NCBI GenBank assembly: GCA_937915925.1
Contig: CALGGM010000212.1
Location: 1 to 16,054 of the forward strand
Direction of reading: 5' to 3'
DNA from: an uncultured Clostridia bacterium
GTDB taxonomy: Bacteria; Bacillota; Clostridia; Christensenellales; CAG-138
Length of the DNA stretch: 16,054 nt
How positions within the stretch are numbered: position 1 is the first letter of the stretch; every line of letters begins with the position of its first letter. The notes beneath the pieces are model-generated. The model made no database searches. It was not told the origin of the DNA and saw only the letters and a program-made list of their open reading frames with translations. Shown here piece after piece: positions 12,834 through 16,054 of this stretch. Made by a program: the position numbers and the translations under genes.

Positions 12834-15172
12834 AGCAAAAAGCCATCCGAACCTATCAAAGTCTTTACCGCCGACGCCGCCGTCGGCGCATTTTCTTTGC
12901 GATTTCTCTGCTGCTTTTCACGCCGCTTCTGATCGGCGCGGTGTGGCTGTTTTCGCAGGAGGCGTGGAACGCGCTCGATCTTGAAAAGATCTACTCCGGC
13001 GAGGAAACGCTTCTGATCACCGACCGCGACGGCGCGACCGTTTCGAGGCTGTACCGCGAGGAAAACCGCGTCTCCGTCAGCGCGCAGTCGCTTCCCGCGC
13101 ACGTCAGAAACGCGTTCCTCGCCGCGGAGGACGCGCGCTTCTATTCGCACCCCGGCTTCGACGTCATCCGCATCGCGGGCGCGGCGCTGCACGATCTTCG
13201 GGCGGGCTCGTACGTGGAGGGCGCAAGCACGATCACGCAGCAGCTCATCAAGCTTACGCACCTGTCCTCGGAGAAGACGCTCGACCGCAAGGTGGACGAA
13301 GCGATCCTCTCCTACCGCCTCGAACAGCTTCTTTCCAAGGACGAGATCTTGACCTGCTACCTGAACCGCGTCTATTTCGGCGGCGGCTATTACGGCGTCG
13401 AAGCGGCGGCAGAAGGCTATTTCGGCGTGCACGCAAGCGAGCTGACCCTTGCCCAAAGCGCGCTTTTGGCGGGCGTTTTGAAGTCCCCCGCAACCTACGC
13501 GCCGCATCTTCGCCCCGAAGCGTCGGTCGGCAGGCGCGGCGTCATCCTCGATCTGATGGTCGAATACGGCATGATCACGGACGCAGAGGCGGCAGCGGCG
13601 AAGGCAGAACCGCTGGTGCTCGTTTCCGACGCGCAGAAGCAGAAGCACAATTCCTATATCGACCTCTGCATGACGGAGGCGTGCAGGCTCCTGAACTGCG
13701 ATCTCGACACGCTGCTTACAAGCGGTTATACGGTCGAAACGGCGATGGATCCAAACGCGCAGGCGATCGCGGAGAACGCGTTTTTAAACGACGCCTACTT
13801 TCCGCTGTACGGCACGGAATCGTGCGAGGGCGCGCTCGTTCTGATCGACACGAAGACCGGCGGCGTCTCCGCGATCGTCGGCGGCAGAGACACCGAAACC
13901 GCGCTCGGCTTCAACCGCGCGACGCGCATCCGCCGTCAGCCGGGCAGCGCGATCAAGCCGATCCTCGTCTATGCGCCCGCGCTCGAAGCGGGCTATACGG
14001 CGGCGTCCATGCTGCTCGACGACGCAACCGAGTTCGGCGACTATACGCCGCGCAACGCGAACGGACGCTTCTCCGGCTGGATCACCATGCGCGAGGCGGT
14101 CACGCGGTCGTTGAACCTGCCCGCCGTCTCGCTCTTTAAAGAACTCGGCGTGGAGCGCTGCAAGGCGTTTGCCGCGCGGTTCGGGATCCCGTTCGACGTG
14201 CGCGACGACTCGCTTACGCTCGCGCTCGGCGGGTTCACCTACGGCGTGTCGCCGTACCGTCTGTGCGGCGCGTACGCGGCGCTGTCCGCAGGCGGGATTT
14301 ATCGCGCTCCGCACGTCGTGACGCGCATCACCGACCGCGCCGGAACCGAGCTGTACCGCTATGTCCCCGAAGACGTACGCGTCATGTCTGAGGAGAACGC
14401 GTTTATCCTGACTTCGCTTTTAAAGAGCGTCGCAAACAGCGGCACGGCAAGCCTTCTGAATCGCATCCCGATCCCGCTTGCGGCGAAGACCGGCACCGTC
14501 GGCGACGAGACGGGCAACCGCGACATCTGGCTCGCGTGCTACAATCCCGAATACGCCGCGGTCGTGTGGATGGGCTTTGACGACGCCAGGGACGGACGGT
14601 GTCTTCCGAAGGACTGCGGCGGCGGAACCTACCCCGCCATGCTGCTGTCCGACGTGTTTTCCGCGCTGTACCGCGACGCGGCGGCGCCGGACTTTGCCGT
14701 GCCGGACAACGTGATACAAGCGCCCTTAGATGCGACGACGCTCAATACGGAGCATATCGCGGTGCTTGCAAACGGACTCACGCCTGCCGAAGACACGGTT
14801 TTCGAATACTTCGTGCGCGGCACGGAGCCGAAGGCGGTCTCGGATTACTGGCAGATCCCGGAGCCGCCGACCGACCTTGCGGTTTCGATTTCGGGCGACA
14901 CTGCGACCGTCACGTTTACCCCGCCGTCGCGCTACATGCGCTATCGGCTGTACCGCGAGGACCCGCAGGGCTTTTCGATCCTCGTCACGACCGTGGAGAA
15001 CGCGATCTATCCGGTCACGGTCGAGGACGACGTTTCGGGGCTTTCCGGCGTATACGCATATTATGTCGTGCCGGTCCACCCGAAGCTTTCCGTAAACGGC
15101 GAGCCGCTGTGCGGCAGAGCGAGCGGAAAGCGGATGATTTCGGTGCGGTATGCCTCGGCGTTCGCGCCGTAA
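12827..15172 (+). CDS. Bifunctional class A penicillin-binding protein (PBP1A family) with C-terminal fibronectin-like domain
   Basis: The 781-residue protein polymerises and cross-links peptidoglycan outside the membrane. Order: cytoplasmic tail with a run of eight Arg (15-21 region), membrane span at about 22-42, GT51 transglycosylase with EDARFYSHPGFD (101-112, catalytic Glu101), GASTITQQLIK (132-142) and YLNRVYFGGGYYGVEAAAEGYFG (178-200). The transpeptidase follows with SxxK as SAIK (374-377, active Ser374), SLN (428-430) and KTG (554-556). A beta-rich segment at about 690-781 resembles a fibronectin type III domain. All key residues are present. The ATG has no visible ribosome site and sits 28 bases after the membrane protein gene, so reinitiation or coupling is likely. 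Confidence 0.96.
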   Translation: MCEQKAIRTYQSLYRRRRRRRIFFAISLLLFTPLLIGAVWLFSQEAWNALDLEKIYSGEETLLITDRDGATVSRLYREENRVSVSAQSLPAHVRNAFLAAEDARFYSHPGFDVIRIAGAALHDLRAGSYVEGASTITQQLIKLTHLSSEKTLDRKVDEAILSYRLEQLLSKDEILTCYLNRVYFGGGYYGVEAAAEGYFGVHASELTLAQSALLAGVLKSPATYAPHLRPEASVGRRGVILDLMVEYGMITDAEAAAAKAEPLVLVSDAQKQKHNSYIDLCMTEACRLLNCDLDTLLTSGYTVETAMDPNAQAIAENAFLNDAYFPLYGTESCEGALVLIDTKTGGVSAIVGGRDTETALGFNRATRIRRQPGSAIKPILVYAPALEAGYTAASMLLDDATEFGDYTPRNANGRFSGWITMREAVTRSLNLPAVSLFKELGVERCKAFAARFGIPFDVRDDSLTLALGGFTYGVSPYRLCGAYAALSAGGIYRAPHVVTRITDRAGTELYRYVPEDVRVMSEENAFILTSLLKSVANSGTASLLNRIPIPLAAKTGTVGDETGNRDIWLACYNPEYAAVVWMGFDDARDGRCLPKDCGGGTYPAMLLSDVFSALYRDAAAPDFAVPDNVIQAPLDATTLNTEHIAVLANGLTPAEDTVFEYFVRGTEPKAVSDYWQIPEPPTDLAVSISGDTATVTFTPPSRYMRYRLYREDPQGFSILVTTVENAIYPVTVEDDVSGLSGVYAYYVVPVHPKLSVNGEPLCGRASGKRMISVRYASAFAP

Positions 15173-15197
15173 ATTTTAAGTTTCTTTCAAACGGAGG

Positions 15198-15226
15198 TTG
15201 ACGAATCTTCGAATTTATATTATATT
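15198..15226 (+). promoter_or_regulatory. Sigma-A promoter of the GntR-family gene
   Basis: TTGACG (15198-15203), 17 bases, TATATT (15221-15226). The expected start near 15233 gives a leader of about 47 bases ending in GGAGAG. Confidence 0.75.
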
Positions 15227-15242
15227 ATACATGGGTAATAAT

Positions 15243-15258
15243 ATTTGTTGCCGCAAAT
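15243..15258 (+). promoter_or_regulatory. Possible operator in the GntR leader
   Basis: ATTTG-TTGCCG-CAAAT is an inverted repeat between the -10 and the ribosome binding site, where an autoregulating GntR/FCD protein could bind. The inference rests on position and symmetry only. Confidence 0.3.
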
Positions 15259-15279
15259 TTTATATGGAGAGTGAGAACT

Positions 15280-15948
15280 ATGGATTACAAGGCACTCGCA
15301 GCCAATGTCGAGAACCGCGAGGGTTTTGGCACGCAGGAATGGGTCTATCGCGTACTGCGCGCCGGTATCGTAAATGGGGCGCTGCCCGGCGGAATGCAGC
15401 TCAAACAGGATGAAATTTCCGCAGCGCTGAACGTCAGCCACATCCCCGTGCGCGAGGCGCTTCGCCAGCTTGAGGCGCAGCAGCTCGTGACGATCCACGC
15501 AAACCGCGGCGCAACGGTCACTGAGCTTTCGCGCGACATGCTGATCAACTGCATGCAGGTCCGCGCGGCGATCTCCACCGCGATGCTCGCCATCGCCGTT
15601 CCGCGCATGACGCAGGAGGATTTTGACGAGCTGGACGCGATCCTCGAGGAGCAGCGTAAGACGGCGGACACGATGCCGACCGAGCATCTCAACGAGCGCT
15701 TCCACGACCGTCTGACCGCGAAGGCGAACAATCCGGTCGCCGACATGCTGATGGAGATCATTCAGGCGAACATCAACCGGTACCTGCGCACGGGCTTCTA
15801 CAGCGATGCGGCAGAGCGCGAGCTTTCCGTCACCGAGCACGAAAAGATCCTCGACGCCTGCAAGGCGGGCGACGCCGATCTCGCGGTCAAGCTTCTGCAG
15901 GCGCACATCATGGACGCCACCGCGCTGATCCCGGAAAGCATTCAGTAA
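15280..15948 (+). CDS. GntR-family transcriptional regulator, FCD subfamily (FadR/UxuR-like)
   Basis: The 222-residue protein has a winged helix-turn-helix at about 18-82 (LKQDEISAALNVSHIPVREALRQLEAQQLV, with the HIPVREAL recognition helix) and an all-helical FCD effector domain at about 88-212. His residues in NERFHDRL, TEHEKIL and LQAHIMDA match the metal-binding positions of FCD domains, which commonly sense small organic acids. The effector and targets cannot be told from the sequence. ATG 15280 is chosen for GGAGAG eight bases upstream; a GTG nine bases earlier overlaps that site. It has its own promoter and terminator and so is a single-gene unit. No catabolic genes lie beside it in the window. 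Confidence 0.93.
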   Translation: MDYKALAANVENREGFGTQEWVYRVLRAGIVNGALPGGMQLKQDEISAALNVSHIPVREALRQLEAQQLVTIHANRGATVTELSRDMLINCMQVRAAISTAMLAIAVPRMTQEDFDELDAILEEQRKTADTMPTEHLNERFHDRLTAKANNPVADMLMEIIQANINRYLRTGFYSDAAERELSVTEHEKILDACKAGDADLAVKLLQAHIMDATALIPESIQ

Positions 15949-15957
15949 ACTCAAATC

Positions 15958-15989
15958 AAAAAAGGCTGTTCTTCGGAACAGTCTTTTTT
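15958..15989 (+). terminator. Rho-independent terminator of the GntR-family gene
   Basis: A-run, GGCTGTTC (15964-15971), TTCG tetraloop, GAACAGTC (15976-15983) and a run of six T. It begins ten bases after the stop codon and is symmetrical enough to work from both sides. Confidence 0.92.
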
Positions 15990-16000
15990 GATGGGCGGAC

Positions 16001-16052
16001 AACCCTTCCGTCAGCCTTCGGCTGCCACCCTCCCTTACACAGGGAGGGCAAG
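16001..16052. repeat. Short member of the AACCCTTCC...GGGCAAG repeat family
   Basis: AACCCTTCC, the hairpin CAGCC-TTC-GGCTG, then CCCTCCCT-TACAC-AGGGAGGG (16028-16048) and CAAG. Its two ends match, inverted, the ends of the element at 5981-6140, and 16004-16024 is the exact inverse of 10787-10807. It may continue past the window edge. Confidence 0.65.
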
Positions 16053-16054
16053 AT

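Overview
The window looks like chromosomal DNA of a GC-rich (by eye roughly 55-60%) Gram-positive anaerobe, most likely a Clostridia/Bacillota lineage. This is inferred from AAGGAGG-type ribosome binding sites, sigma-A promoters with 17-bp spacers, class II aldolase, a clostridial-type zinc phospholipase C-like protein, a SLOG/DUF1273 protein and a beta-propeller protein of the PF09826 type. Species cannot be fixed from the sequence. No tRNA, rRNA, CRISPR or transposase gene was seen.

Layout. (a) 1-3300, minus strand: the 5' end of gap (glyceraldehyde-3-phosphate dehydrogenase) runs off the left edge. It is preceded by a three-gene unit: an MscS-type channel followed by two paralogous single-pass membrane proteins with a PLPDEF motif and Pro/Thr-rich stalks. 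(b) 3300-3740: a gene-free repeat island with a MITE-like inverted element, a hairpin unit and an array of a heptamer separated by small hairpins. (c) 3741-5830: a DPM1/GtrB-type glycosyltransferase (minus) and fba (plus) diverge from promoters that appear to share one palindromic -35 hexamer. (d) 5830-6420: a second repeat island with nested elements. (e) 6420-9045, minus: an ECF sigma factor overlapping a membrane-anchored beta-propeller protein, a probable sigma/anti-sigma-type pair. (f) 9180-10088, minus: a secreted amidase_3-fold protein that has lost most catalytic residues. (g) 10089-10905: an 817-bp intergenic region with a second MITE copy, a very AT-rich patch, another palindromic element, and a 24-bp sequence repeated in inverted orientation near both ends. 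(h) 10906-15172, plus: a tight operon of a zinc phospholipase C-like protein, a SLOG protein, a polytopic membrane protein and a bifunctional class A PBP. (i) 15280-15948: a GntR/FCD regulator with its own promoter and terminator.

Functionally the region combines central glycolysis (gap, fba) with envelope functions: osmotic channel, lipid-linked glycosyl transfer, peptidoglycan synthesis, a degenerate amidase and an envelope-sensing sigma system. The most unusual content is intergenic: at least four families of palindromic or hairpin repeats, some nested in one another, with paired base changes between copies that keep the hairpins intact, plus a shared promoter-like block upstream of the two divergent cell-wall units.
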